A stretch of DNA of 14,832 nucleotides from an uncultured Brachyspira sp. (GCA_934725525.1 CAKVCG010000035.1:1-14832); one strand, 5' to 3'; positions 1-7,869 are shown, numbered from the stretch's first letter. Made by a program: numbers and translations. The notes: generated by a model from the sequence alone, not told the origin.

Positions 1-252
1 ATGTCTTACACTATAAATATAATGCTTATGTTTTTTAATCTTCTGCCTTTTCCTCCTTTGGATGGCGGATGGATATTGAGATTCTTTTTATCTCCAAAAG
101 GAAAAAATACTTACGATAAAATATATCCTTACGGTTTTTTGATTTTATACGCTTTATTGTTTTTTGGAATATTAAGAACCATATTGTCGTTTATACAAAA
201 TATATCAAGTTATTTATTGGGCGATACTTTTAAAACGATACTCGCTATTTAG
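1..252 (+). CDS. Site-2 protease (M50) family, C-terminal fragment
   Basis: This is the end of a gene that begins before the window; the ATG at position 1 is probably an internal codon. The 83 visible residues carry the motif NLLPFPPLDGG (about 13-23), the second conserved motif of M50B intramembrane metalloproteases, whose Asp is a zinc ligand. A hydrophobic segment (about 45-65, LILYALLFFGILRTILSFI) follows, as expected for the last membrane helix. The HExxH half of the active site must lie upstream and is not visible. Family members cleave membrane proteins within the bilayer; short forms like this one are usually of unknown substrate. The stop codon overlaps the end of the convergent gene by 8 bp, leaving no room for a separate terminator. 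The family call is fairly safe; the specific role is unknown. Confidence 0.75.
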   Translation: MSYTINIMLMFFNLLPFPPLDGGWILRFFLSPKGKNTYDKIYPYGFLILYALLFFGILRTILSFIQNISSYLLGDTFKTILAI

Positions 253-1150
253 ATTTTTGTTTTCCAAGTTCTCCGATATGCCACCAACTCCATTTCGGAG
301 AATAGAACATATATTCTATCGAAAAATTAAAGGTCGAAGTATTTGGAATATTTCCTTTTCCCCAAACTTTTTTTTTATAAGAGACCGTCATATAAAGAAA
401 ATCGGATATTGTTCCTTTTATTTTAACGAAAGGCTCGATATAAGTGAGAGTTGAATCTTTAGTATAAGGGAACATATAGCTTACTCCCGTGTATAATGTT
501 ATAAAAGGCGAGGTTATAAGCTCGACAGCCCCTATTATCTCTCCATAATTTAATATATCGGTAAGCAAATTGTCTCTGGTATCGAATATATAACAGAATA
601 AAAAATTAATAGGTATAACTCTCGGAACTCCCGCTATCATAATATTTGCATAAAAATTAAAATTATCTTTAATTTGCCCGTATAAGAAAGAATTTTTAGC
701 AAAACTATAACTCAAACCTATTTTAGCGCCTACCGACAAATACCAATCGAGCATCGTCACTTTAAAATTTGCGTCTATATCCTTAAAACCAAAACTGTCG
801 GTTTTATTTGTCATACTTGTTAAATCATCTCTTGAATCTTGTCTTTGATATAAAAGGCTTGCCGAAAATCCAAGTTCTACAAACCTAATCGGGCGAATAT
901 TAAAAAAAGGAGCGAGGGTAAAATAAATATCTCTTCTGCTTATATTTGGATTATAAGGGTCTAAAATATTCAAATAACCGCTCTCATACCAAGAATTATA
1001 TTCTTCAAAGATTCCGCCCAATCCGACCGAAAACATTTTTTCTTTCCGTATCAAAGGCGATATATCGAAATAATAATCGTTCCTAACTCCAAATAAATAA
1101 TTAGAAAATAACGCCGCTATAAAAAAGAAATACATAAAATACTTTTTCAT
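245..1150 (-). CDS. Predicted outer-membrane beta-barrel protein
   Basis: I do not recognise a named family. The 301-residue product starts with a typical signal peptide (MKKYFMYFFFIAALFSNYLFG, cleavage likely near residue 21). The rest consists of short alternating hydrophobic/polar stretches rich in Tyr, Phe and Gly with acidic or Asn-rich turns (for example SVGLGGIFEEYNSW near 41-55), the pattern of a transmembrane beta barrel. The last predicted strand (FNFSIEYMFY) is followed by a Trp- and Lys-containing tail (KWSWWHIGELGKQKSK), so the protein does not end in the usual terminal Phe. It is the last gene of its block, 6 bp after the SurA-like chaperone gene, so the chaperone could serve it or similar proteins. 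The start is supported by the signal peptide at the N terminus. The barrel call rests on sequence pattern alone. Confidence 0.6.
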   Translation of the reverse strand: MKKYFMYFFFIAALFSNYLFGVRNDYYFDISPLIRKEKMFSVGLGGIFEEYNSWYESGYLNILDPYNPNISRRDIYFTLAPFFNIRPIRFVELGFSASLLYQRQDSRDDLTSMTNKTDSFGFKDIDANFKVTMLDWYLSVGAKIGLSYSFAKNSFLYGQIKDNFNFYANIMIAGVPRVIPINFLFCYIFDTRDNLLTDILNYGEIIGAVELITSPFITLYTGVSYMFPYTKDSTLTYIEPFVKIKGTISDFLYMTVSYKKKVWGKGNIPNTSTFNFSIEYMFYSPKWSWWHIGELGKQKSK

Positions 1151-1156
1151 AAATTA

Positions 1157-2254
1157 TTAATTAATATTTTCACTTTTTTCGATAAGAGAAAGATTTTTTT
1201 CTATATTATATCTATATCTTAAATCGGTTGTTAATATTTGATATCTTTGTTGAGTTTTTGACTCTATAACCAAAGTTTCTAAAGCTCTTTGCGCTTCGGC
1301 ATACGGTAGAGAATCTATTCTATATAATCGCCCATACTGTTCGTAAACTTGATTTACCTCTTCTTCGGTAGGTTTTGGAATAGTCGACCTTATAGTTTTC
1401 TCTATATAATGAGATACAACGGCGGCTCTTGTAATATAATTTTCAATCGCCTTCGCTTCGGGATTATCGTAAAAACTCGTTTTATTAGCCTCGTATATCA
1501 TTATCTCTCTCGCCACAAAAGCGTTAAACATATTGTCTCTTGCCTGAACTCTTAAAGCTGGCGGTATACTCTCTCCCGATTGCCTTAAAGTTTGATTAAA
1601 CATTTCGTTAAAATTTGATAAAGGTATTTGTTTATCGTCAATAATAACGCATGGGTCTCTCGTAGAAGAATATTCAAGTTTATAATTTGTTCTCGCCTCG
1701 TTAATAATTTTATCGTATTCGTTTCGCATCCTCTCTTGAAGTATCGTATATTCTATATCCATAGCCACTTGCTCGTATCGAATATTATTGCCTCTCGCCG
1801 CTTGCAGTCTCTCTCTATTGTTATTGAAAAATCTTCTTTTTTCTTCTTCAGAAACGACATCGAAATCCTCTCTTAATTTACTTTGCATATATAATTGAGC
1901 GATTTGATTATCTCTTTCCCTTGAAATAGTGGAAGTTAATTCTTCGTCTTTATCAAAACCTTCTTCAACCGCTTTAATATACACTAATTCCTGTTCTATA
2001 AGCTGAGATGCGAATTGCCATAATTGTAAATCGTTCGTAAGAAGCATATTTAAATTTTCGGTGGGAAGTCCTCTTAAGACGACTATATTTGAAAGTTCGC
2101 TCATAAAATCATTAACTGTGAAAAGCTTTTTTAATTCTCCTTGAGAGTCTCTTATCCTTATAACCCAATCATTATCTTGAGCGTATAAACATAAAAATGA
2201 TTTAAAAATAAAAATTGAAATTATCAAAATAAAAGATTTTCTAAAAATCGTCAT
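1157..2254 (-). CDS. Secreted SurA-like chaperone without parvulin domain
   Basis: The 365-residue protein has a signal peptide (hydrophobic 8-24, cleavage probably after A25) and is otherwise helical and charged. It resembles the chaperone part of SurA/PrsA-type periplasmic folding factors. Typical features are a short strand motif (FTVNDF, 45-50), a helix with EQELVYIKAVEEGF (87-100), a segment SEEEKRRFFNNNRERL (135-150) like the SurA helix before the isomerase domain, and a long closing helix (160-195). The same order recurs as IPLSNF (210-215), VAREIMIYEANKTSF (247-261), TEEEVNQVYEQYGRL (296-310) and a helix at 318-352, so the protein looks like a tandem duplication of one chaperone module. 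In both copies the place where a PPIC (parvulin) domain usually sits is only a short linker, so isomerase activity is not expected. The start overlaps the preceding gene by 14 bp and has no well-spaced ribosome site, suggesting translational coupling. Confidence 0.65.
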   Translation of the reverse strand: MTIFRKSFILIISIFIFKSFLCLYAQDNDWVIRIRDSQGELKKLFTVNDFMSELSNIVVLRGLPTENLNMLLTNDLQLWQFASQLIEQELVYIKAVEEGFDKDEELTSTISRERDNQIAQLYMQSKLREDFDVVSEEEKRRFFNNNRERLQAARGNNIRYEQVAMDIEYTILQERMRNEYDKIINEARTNYKLEYSSTRDPCVIIDDKQIPLSNFNEMFNQTLRQSGESIPPALRVQARDNMFNAFVAREIMIYEANKTSFYDNPEAKAIENYITRAAVVSHYIEKTIRSTIPKPTEEEVNQVYEQYGRLYRIDSLPYAEAQRALETLVIESKTQQRYQILTTDLRYRYNIEKNLSLIEKSENIN

Positions 2255-2624
2255 CAGATTCTTGTCTACCTCTAAACAAATTAATTATAGACTTTATTAT
2301 ATTCGCTATACTTAAATTTTCCGTCCAACCTCTTGCCGCGGAAGTAAAATTATATAAGCTGTTGGATATATTGTCGAAAGCGTCATGCATATCGTCCAAA
2401 GTTTTCTTCGTCCTATCCGTTTCCGAATCCACGAAAGAGGCTATATTATTAATTTTATCGCTAATAGATTCTATATTATCGAGTATTTTATCGAATCTAT
2501 TTGTAAATCTGAAATAACTTGCAAGCAAAATAAAAAATATAGCAAGCGACAAAATCAATATAGCTATTGCAATAAAAGCTAAAGATACGGCTATAATATT
2601 TATTTGAAATACGATATCTTCCAT
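2241..2624 (-). CDS. DUF948-like membrane-anchored coiled-coil protein
   Basis: This 127-residue protein has one long N-terminal membrane helix (about 9-37). A helical heptad-like region follows (about 43-95), rich in Asp, Asn, Ile and Ser (FDKILDNIESISDKI, then TKKTLDDMHDAFDNI), and the tail is acidic (ESDDDF). This is the build of DUF948-type proteins, which occur in bacteria alongside YtxH-type proteins and are linked to general stress in some Firmicutes; no molecular function is established. It lies 28 bp after the YtxH-type gene and overlaps the SurA-like gene by 14 bp, so all three are probably cotranscribed. The ribosome site before the ATG is weak (AAAG only). The family assignment is by architecture rather than by a signature residue set. 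Confidence 0.6.
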   Translation of the reverse strand: MEDIVFQINIIAVSLAFIAIAILILSLAIFFILLASYFRFTNRFDKILDNIESISDKINNIASFVDSETDRTKKTLDDMHDAFDNISNSLYNFTSAARGWTENLSIANIIKSIINLFRGRQESDDDF

Positions 2625-2652
2625 ATTTACTTTAATATTTTCTTTTACTTAA

Positions 2653-2904
2653 TTAGCTTTCGGATTTTTTTCTTCTTTTATCAAGAAAATCGTTCGTTTT
2701 TTCTTTGCCTTTTTCATAAAGTTCCGTAGTTTTTAAAACGCCTTTATGATATAAATCGTCCACTTTATATTTTAAATTATCAATCGTTTCTTTTATATCT
2801 TCTCTCGTTTCTTCCCCAGATTTTGGAGCAAATAAAATACCTAATGCCACCCCGGCCGTTACGCCCAATATAAAAGAAAATAATCCTGATACTTCTTTAG
2901 ACAT
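2653..2904 (-). CDS. YtxH-domain small membrane protein
   Basis: An 83-residue protein with the classic YtxH build. A single glycine-rich membrane helix (about 7-25, FILGVTAGVALGILFAP) ends in the motif APKSGEETREDI, followed by a charged amphipathic helix (DNLKYKVDDLYHKG and onward) and a Lys-rich end. The start used here (position 2904, MSKEVSG) has a strong GGGAGG six bases upstream. An in-frame ATG 17 codons earlier lies inside the promoter leader, lacks a ribosome site and would add a non-conserved Asn-rich extension, so I reject it. YtxH proteins are known as stress-induced gene products in Bacillus, but their molecular role is unknown. It begins a cluster with the DUF948-like, SurA-like and barrel genes, and has its own promoter-like sequence. 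Confidence 0.8.
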   Translation of the reverse strand: MSKEVSGLFSFILGVTAGVALGILFAPKSGEETREDIKETIDNLKYKVDDLYHKGVLKTTELYEKGKEKTNDFLDKRRKKSES

Positions 2905-2942
2905 GTATATCCTCCCGTTGTTATTTTTCTTATTATTAGTTA

Positions 2943-2971
2943 ATATTAAATTCAATTTAATTTTTTGTCAA
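2943..2971 (-). promoter_or_regulatory. Sigma70-type promoter for the YtxH gene
   Basis: On the minus strand, TTGACA (2966-2971, perfect -35) is followed by exactly 17 bp and TAATAT (2943-2948, a 4/6 match to the -10). Transcription would start near 2936 and give a leader of about 32 nt holding the GGGAGG ribosome site. The promoter lies in the 87-bp gap after the UbiB-type gene, so the four genes downstream could be expressed independently of the phasin/kinase pair. The call is by motif and spacing only. Confidence 0.6.
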
Positions 2972-2991
2972 CTATAAACAACCATAAAATT

Positions 2992-4674
2992 TCATTTTTT
3001 ATTTTTATTTATATACTTCTTTATAAATCTGCTTATTATCATAATAAAACCCATTATGCCAGATATTACGAATCCTATTACTCCTATTATCGAAACATCA
3101 TGAATTAAAGGCGGAATTTTTGCGCTCAATATGAACGCGCTTGAAATTATTAAAGAAGCCAAAACTATAGAATAACTTAATCTATCCGCCAAACCGTCCA
3201 ATGTGTTTGAAAGTATATCGAGTTTTTTATGTTCGAGTTGAACTTTTATCAAGCCTTTTTTTACCATTTCGGCTACTTCGGATAAATCGGAAGGAATGCT
3301 TTTTAATACTTTTGAATAATCTAAAATCAAATTTTTCGACTGCTTAAATATATTGTCGGGTTTCAATCTATCTTTCACATATCTCAAAGCGAAAGGTTTG
3401 ATATGCTCTATTATTTTTAAATCTTTATCCAAATTTCTTGCAACGCCTTCCAAAACGATTAAAGATTTTATTAAAAGCATAATATTGCTTGGCAAACTCA
3501 ATTTAAACTCTCTTATAATATATATTAGCTCGTTGAATATATCTTCCATATTAATATTATCCAAAGACATATCTATATATTTGCTTATAAAAACAAAAAT
3601 TGCAGTATTGAAATCTTCTATATTCGCTATTTCGTTATGATTGCATAAAGCTAAAATCGATTTCGACAAAGTCAAATAATCCGCGGAACTTATGCTTACG
3701 ATAATATCCGAAAAAGCATCTTTTGAATTCGGAGGAATAAATCCTATCATTCCAAAATCAATAAAACATAAAACATTATTTTCTAAAGCCATTAAATTTC
3801 CAGGATGCGGGTCGGCATGAAAAAATCCGAGCATAAAAACCTGTTCCAAAACGGCGTCAACTCCAATAGAGACAAGTTTTTTTCTATCGTATTTTGTATC
3901 TTCGGGATTTATATCGGATATTTTTATTCCGTCTATGTATTCCATTGTGAGTATGTTCTTCGTGCTGTAATCTTCGTATATTTTTGCTATTTTTACATTT
4001 TTATTTTTTTCAAAATATTTTGCGAATTTAATCGTATTGTTTTTTTCAAAATTAAAATCCAATTCCTGCAAAAGTTGTCCCTTAAAAGCCTTTATAAGTT
4101 TTTGAGGTTGCATGAAAGCGTATTCTTCGTTATGTTTTTCCAAAATATTTGAAAGCCAAACTATAATTTCTATATCGGTTAATATTTTTTCTTCTATATC
4201 TGGACGCTTTACTTTTATAGCGACTTTCTCTCCTGTTTTCAATACTCCGACATGAACTTGAGAAATCGAGGCGCTCGCTTTAGGCGTTCTTTCAAAAGAT
4301 TCAAAAGTTTCTTCGATAGTTTTTCCTAACTCTTTTTCAATAATTTTAATCGCTTCGTTTTCATCGAAAGGTTTGACATGATTTTGCAATTTGCTTAATT
4401 CGTCCGTTATATCTTTTGGAAGTATATCGTTTCTGTTCGATAAAATCTGCCCGAGTTTTATAAATGTAGTTCCCAATTCTTCAAGAGCCATTCTCAATCT
4501 TTGCCCTCTGCTGAACTTTCTTAAATCCACGCCCTTATATTTTATATTGACTTTTGAAATCGGTTTATTGACTATTTTAAGTATTGGAGTTACGGCGATT
4601 ATATCTCTGAAACCGTAAGCTATGATTATCGATATTATTTCCCTTGTTCTGTTTATTGATTTTATATTAGCCAC
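2992..4674 (-). CDS. UbiB/ABC1 (AarF) family atypical kinase
   Basis: The 560-residue protein shows the ABC1/UbiB signature in order. These are KLGQ in the KxGQ helix (73-76), the alanine-rich loop ASASISQVH (133-141), VAIKVKRP with the nucleotide-binding Lys (151-158), MEYIDG (244-249), HADPHPGN (286-293) and the DFG metal motif (306-308). Two C-terminal membrane helices (about 501-518 and 528-549) are typical of the bacterial family. Relatives are needed for ubiquinone biosynthesis or lipid homeostasis and have ATPase-type activity; in an organism without an evident quinone gene nearby the substrate is unknown. The start is GTG (4672-4674), supported by AGGA about 11 bases upstream and by family length. 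It lies 55 bp after the phasin-like gene, a pairing consistent with one transcription unit. Confidence 0.92.
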   Translation of the reverse strand: MANIKSINRTREIISIIIAYGFRDIIAVTPILKIVNKPISKVNIKYKGVDLRKFSRGQRLRMALEELGTTFIKLGQILSNRNDILPKDITDELSKLQNHVKPFDENEAIKIIEKELGKTIEETFESFERTPKASASISQVHVGVLKTGEKVAIKVKRPDIEEKILTDIEIIVWLSNILEKHNEEYAFMQPQKLIKAFKGQLLQELDFNFEKNNTIKFAKYFEKNKNVKIAKIYEDYSTKNILTMEYIDGIKISDINPEDTKYDRKKLVSIGVDAVLEQVFMLGFFHADPHPGNLMALENNVLCFIDFGMIGFIPPNSKDAFSDIIVSISSADYLTLSKSILALCNHNEIANIEDFNTAIFVFISKYIDMSLDNINMEDIFNELIYIIREFKLSLPSNIMLLIKSLIVLEGVARNLDKDLKIIEHIKPFALRYVKDRLKPDNIFKQSKNLILDYSKVLKSIPSDLSEVAEMVKKGLIKVQLEHKKLDILSNTLDGLADRLSYSIVLASLIISSAFILSAKIPPLIHDVSIIGVIGFVISGIMGFIMIISRFIKKYINKNKK

Positions 4675-4729
4675 TTGAAAGTTTTCCTAAATAGAACGCT
4701 ATTAAACAAACGATTATTAATTTTTATTA

Positions 4730-5032
4730 CTATTTATTTATAGAATTTTTTAATTCTTCCAATTCTTTTTTTATCGATTCGTAATCTTCTTTTTTTACAT
4801 ATCCCATTTTATCTATTGTCGTTTGCATTCTTTCGTCTAAATATTTGCCAACCTCTTCTCTAGTTTCATTTGCTTTTGATACCATATCTTTTACAAATTT
4901 TTCGCCTTCTTCGGCGTCCATATTAGCGTCTTTTATAAACTCTCTTGCAATCTCTTCAACTTTTTCTTTGCCTTTAAGCATTACGCCTATTCCCGCATAA
5001 AATCCTTTTTTTATATCGTCCGACATTCCCAT
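4730..5032 (-). CDS. Phasin-like coiled-coil protein
   Basis: A 100-residue, highly charged, almost wholly helical protein without signal peptide or Cys. A short glycine-containing segment (GFYAGIGVMLKGKEKVEEIA, 10-29) is followed by a Lys/Glu-rich helix and a C-terminal coiled coil (KKEDYESIKKELEELKNSI). This is the build of the phasin / PHA-granule-regulator group (COG3937-like), a name inherited from polyhydroxyalkanoate studies. No PHA synthase is visible here, so the granule role should not be assumed. AAGGAG lies 6 bases before the chosen ATG; a second Met two codons later is poorly spaced. It is the first gene of the left block and has a promoter-like sequence upstream. The next gene encodes the UbiB-type kinase, so the two may act together on membranes or lipids (inference). 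Confidence 0.7.
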   Translation of the reverse strand: MGMSDDIKKGFYAGIGVMLKGKEKVEEIAREFIKDANMDAEEGEKFVKDMVSKANETREEVGKYLDERMQTTIDKMGYVKKEDYESIKKELEELKNSINK

Positions 5033-5082
5033 ACTAATCTCCTTAATTTTAGTCTTTTATTTTTTATTAAAATTATTTTTAA

Positions 5083-5110
5083 ATATTATTACCTTTAACA
5101 AAAAAGTCAA
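5083..5110 (-). promoter_or_regulatory. Possible promoter for the phasin-like gene
   Basis: On the minus strand, TTGACT (5105-5110, 5/6 match) is followed by 16 bp and TAATAT (5083-5088, 4/6), about 50 bp before the phasin ATG. This lies in the 216-bp gap (5033-5248) separating the sugar operon from the envelope block. The rest of that gap is almost pure A/T; I see no gene and no GC-rich terminator in it. The background is AT-rich, so the -10 is weak evidence. Confidence 0.4.
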
Positions 5111-5248
5111 TATTAAAAACCATTGATAATTTTAGTAATAAAAATAATGAATATAAAAGTATTTTTTATACAATAATTTTATTATAAAATAATAATATAA
5201 ATAAAAATAATTTAAAATATATTTATTTTATCTTTTTCATTATTTCTT

Positions 5249-6736
5249 TCATAAAATAAATGAATTCCAATAATCTTCCATACTTGAAATTATCTTTAAG
5301 TAGTTATTATATTTATTCAAATAATAATCTCTATTTGCAGGATTAGGTTCATAAACATTTTTAATTTTTATTATTTTTCTTACTGCATCATCATACGAAT
5401 TATATAATCCAAACCCAATTGAAGCCGTGATAGCGCAACCCAAAGCTCCAAATTCTTCGCCATTTAAAACTTCTATTCTCATACCTAATATATCTGCAAA
5501 CATTTGACACCAAATTGAAGATTTAGAAGCTCCGCCTGATAATCTTATAACTTTATATGGCGGAGATTTAAATTTATCTATATGGTATTTATGAGAGAAA
5601 ATAATACCTTCATATACGGCTAATAATAAATCTTGCTTTTGATTATGCGCTTCAACTCCCAAAAAACCGCCACCCGAAGTAGGAACAACATTTGAACCGT
5701 ATAAAAAAGGCATAAATATAAGTTTTTCACTTACATTATTATTTTTCTTAATAGTTTCATCGCAATATTTAAAAATATTATTTGTATTCTTTATCTCTTC
5801 ACTATATAAATTATTAACAAACCATTCTAAATTGCTTGCCGATGTAGGAGAGGCTTCCGTATTTAAATAATAATTATCTTTACAAAAAATGCTTGTCATC
5901 CAGACTGGTGTTTTTAAAATATTTTTTGATATATATTGATTTATTCCCCATGTTCCTACAACTATCGATAATACGCTATCATCAATTGTTCCTGATGCTA
6001 TAGCGCATGCAGTAATATCAAACAAACCTGCATAAACAGGCAATTTTTTCTTTAAACCTGTTAATTTTGAAATTTCGTCAGTTATATAACCGCATAAATC
6101 ACAAGGCTTAACTATTTTTGGAAACTTATCTTTATATTCTTCTATTCCCAATATTTGTAATATTTCATCGTTATAATTCAAAGTATTATTATCTAAAAGA
6201 TTCGTTCCTGAAATATCAGATATTTCAATATACGGTTCTTTTGTAAATTTATATCTTAAAAAATCTTTGCAAAGAAAAATATATTTAGTTTTATCCATAA
6301 TATCTTTTTCATTATCTTTAAACCATTTTAATAATACAGAAGTTTGTCCCGCCCACAAATCTTGGTATGTATGCTTTCTTAACGATTTAAAATCTATATT
6401 TTTCAAATATGATTCTGCTCTTAAATCAGTAGATATAATGCCATTATAAACAGCGTTACCATTTCCATCGCTTAAATACAATCCGTTACCATGTCCGGTT
6501 ATAGACATGCCTAATATATCTTCTCCATTAATTTTAGATTTTTCCAAAACTTCTTTAATTACTTTTATATTAGCACCCCATAATATATTTATATCTTTTT
6601 CCGTATAATGCGGTTTTGGAAATATTATTTTAGTTTTTATAGAAGATATACCCTTTATATCTCCATTTTCCATATCAAAAATCGCAGCTTTAGTAACAGT
6701 TCCGCCATTATCCAAACCTAAAAAATATTGAGACAT
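5249..6736 (-). CDS. FGGY carbohydrate kinase, LyxK (L-xylulokinase)-like
   Basis: A full-length 495-residue FGGY kinase. The N-terminal phosphate loop GLDNGGTVTKAAIFD (7-21), the catalytic Asp in AGLFD (D240), GTWG (261-264) for ATP and the second FGGY signature (398-418, RLSGGASKSSIW onward) are all present. Among FGGY kinases it matches my recollection of E. coli L-xylulokinase LyxK unusually well, for example in EASPTSASNLEWF (294-306), FMPFLYGSN (341-349) and VYEGIIFSH (374-382). A ketose substrate is therefore more likely than glycerol or gluconate. It would phosphorylate the ketose made by the SDR and feed the aldolase. It is the last gene of the operon, 83 bp beyond the dehydrogenase gene and behind a perfect hairpin, so its expression may be set separately. 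The ribosome site AGGAG is 8 bases from the ATG. Confidence 0.88.
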   Translation of the reverse strand: MSQYFLGLDNGGTVTKAAIFDMENGDIKGISSIKTKIIFPKPHYTEKDINILWGANIKVIKEVLEKSKINGEDILGMSITGHGNGLYLSDGNGNAVYNGIISTDLRAESYLKNIDFKSLRKHTYQDLWAGQTSVLLKWFKDNEKDIMDKTKYIFLCKDFLRYKFTKEPYIEISDISGTNLLDNNTLNYNDEILQILGIEEYKDKFPKIVKPCDLCGYITDEISKLTGLKKKLPVYAGLFDITACAIASGTIDDSVLSIVVGTWGINQYISKNILKTPVWMTSIFCKDNYYLNTEASPTSASNLEWFVNNLYSEEIKNTNNIFKYCDETIKKNNNVSEKLIFMPFLYGSNVVPTSGGGFLGVEAHNQKQDLLLAVYEGIIFSHKYHIDKFKSPPYKVIRLSGGASKSSIWCQMFADILGMRIEVLNGEEFGALGCAITASIGFGLYNSYDDAVRKIIKIKNVYEPNPANRDYYLNKYNNYLKIISSMEDYWNSFIL

Positions 6737-6770
6737 AATTTTTACTCCTTTATTTTGGTTTGTTTTTAAA

Positions 6771-6800
6771 TAAATTGCTTTGATAAATCAAAGCAATTTA
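6771..6800 (-). repeat. Perfect 14-bp-arm hairpin between dehydrogenase and kinase genes
   Basis: The two arms TAAATTGCTTTGAT and ATCAAAGCAATTTA are exact reverse complements separated by AA, so RNA from either strand can fold into a 12- to 13-bp stem with a tight loop. It sits in the largest internal gap of the operon (6737-6819), 20 bases after the dehydrogenase stop and well before the kinase ribosome site. The operon-strand RNA continues with UUUAUUUAAAAAC rather than a clean U tract. An mRNA processing or stability element, a leaky terminator or a protein-binding palindrome all remain possible. Confidence 0.75.
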
Positions 6801-6819
6801 CATGTTTGAAATATTTAAT

Positions 6820-7815
6820 TTAACTATATTTTTTTAAAAATCTTTCAGTAAATAATATAGGTGTATTGGTAAATGCATCTTTAGTGCTTCCCGCTAAATG
6901 CGTAGTTATAGTCAAATTATCAAGTTTCAATATAGGGTCATCTTTAGGTATAGGCTCATTATCAAATACATCTATAGCGGCTCCCATAAGTCTATTCTCT
7001 TTTAAAGCATTAACTACAGATGATTGATTTACTAACCCAGACCTTGCCGTATTGATTAAATAGGCTTCTTTTTTCATTAACCTCAATTCTTTATCATCAA
7101 TCATATGATAGGTTTTATCTGTCAATCTCATATGGATTGTCACTATATCCGATTCTTTTAATAATTCTTCTAATTCTACCTTTTTCTCATTAACTGGCAA
7201 TTCTTTTAAATAAGGTTCATATATAATAAATTGGCATCCAAATGAAGATAAAAACTTATAAACAAGTTGACCAACCGCTCCAAAACCAACTATTCCTATT
7301 TTTTTATTTAAAAGTTCAGGAATTGAAGAGGAATTTGGGAAGTCTTTTCTAAAAATGCCATTCTTTAATGAGCTATGCGCTCTGGCTATATTTCTGATTT
7401 CAGATAATATCATACCAACAGTAAATTCCGCTACCGCTCTGGCATTTCTTCCTGCGGTATTTAAAACTTCTATACCTCTATTTTTAGCCTCGTCAATATC
7501 TACATTTTCTATACCGCCTCGTAAAACCCCTATATATTTTAATTTATTAGCCTTTTTAATTACTTCTTTTCCTATAGGAGCAAATTGCACTATAATTAAA
7601 TCATAATTTTCAACATCTGATATTAAATCATTAGGAAGTTCTATAGCGTTAGCTCCTTTTTGTTCTATGATTAAATTATCATATTGCAATGCTTCAATAT
7701 CTTTATGATGCCATTCTCTTACTACTAAAGTATGACCATTTTCTTTAAAAAGTTTTAACCCTTTTTCCATTATATCTTTTTCTATAAATTTATCAGCTAT
7801 AGCAAGTATATTCAT
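6820..7815 (-). CDS. D-2-hydroxyacid dehydrogenase family oxidoreductase
   Basis: The 331-residue protein belongs to the D-isomer-specific 2-hydroxyacid dehydrogenase family, which reduces 2-oxoacids or oxidises D-2-hydroxyacids with NAD(P). The Rossmann motif is GFGAVG (177-182), and Glu in IIYEP (E200) at the end of the second strand favours NAD over NADP. The catalytic triad is visible as R258 (NTARSG), E287 (DNEP) and H306 (TTHLAGS). The segment GGIENVDIDEAKNRGIEV (100-117) resembles phosphoglycerate-dehydrogenase-like members, but there is no ACT domain, so serine synthesis is unlikely. It sits between the aldolase and kinase genes of a sugar operon, so a sugar-derived oxoacid or hydroxyacid is the likely substrate (inference). 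The ATG follows GGAG by 11 bases, slightly long. Confidence 0.88.
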   Translation of the reverse strand: MNILAIADKFIEKDIMEKGLKLFKENGHTLVVREWHHKDIEALQYDNLIIEQKGANAIELPNDLISDVENYDLIIVQFAPIGKEVIKKANKLKYIGVLRGGIENVDIDEAKNRGIEVLNTAGRNARAVAEFTVGMILSEIRNIARAHSSLKNGIFRKDFPNSSSIPELLNKKIGIVGFGAVGQLVYKFLSSFGCQFIIYEPYLKELPVNEKKVELEELLKESDIVTIHMRLTDKTYHMIDDKELRLMKKEAYLINTARSGLVNQSSVVNALKENRLMGAAIDVFDNEPIPKDDPILKLDNLTITTHLAGSTKDAFTNTPILFTERFLKKYS

Positions 7816-7869
7816 TTTATTTTATTCTCCTTATTTTCAAAAATTTATTATTTTAAATATTATTTATAT

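Noticed and set aside
287..295. Loss of Lys in the second Walker A of the RbsA-like ATPase as a mutation (residue numbers of that protein)
   Set aside because: A degenerate second Walker A (G-x-x-G-x-G-R) is the normal state in RbsA-type double ATPases.
2184..2196. Cys22 of the SurA-like protein (SFLC) as a lipoprotein lipobox
   Set aside because: Position -1 is Leu rather than Gly, Ala or Ser and position -3 is Ser; a signal peptidase I site after A25 fits better.
2905..2955. Upstream start of the YtxH gene at 2955
   Set aside because: The 17 added residues are Asn/Lys rich, unlike the family, have no ribosome site and cover the predicted promoter -10 and leader, while GGGAGG directly precedes the ATG at 2904.
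3805..4152. Long open frame on the + strand opposite the UbiB-type gene
   Set aside because: It is antisense to a well-supported coding region, rich in Phe, Tyr and Cys, has no recognisable motif and no ribosome site; the same holds for the other antisense frames in the window.
5176..5190. ATTTTAT-T-ATAAAAT hairpin after the sugar operon as a terminator
   Set aside because: The stem is purely A/T in a nearly pure A/T stretch, so such palindromes are expected by chance and would be unstable in RNA.
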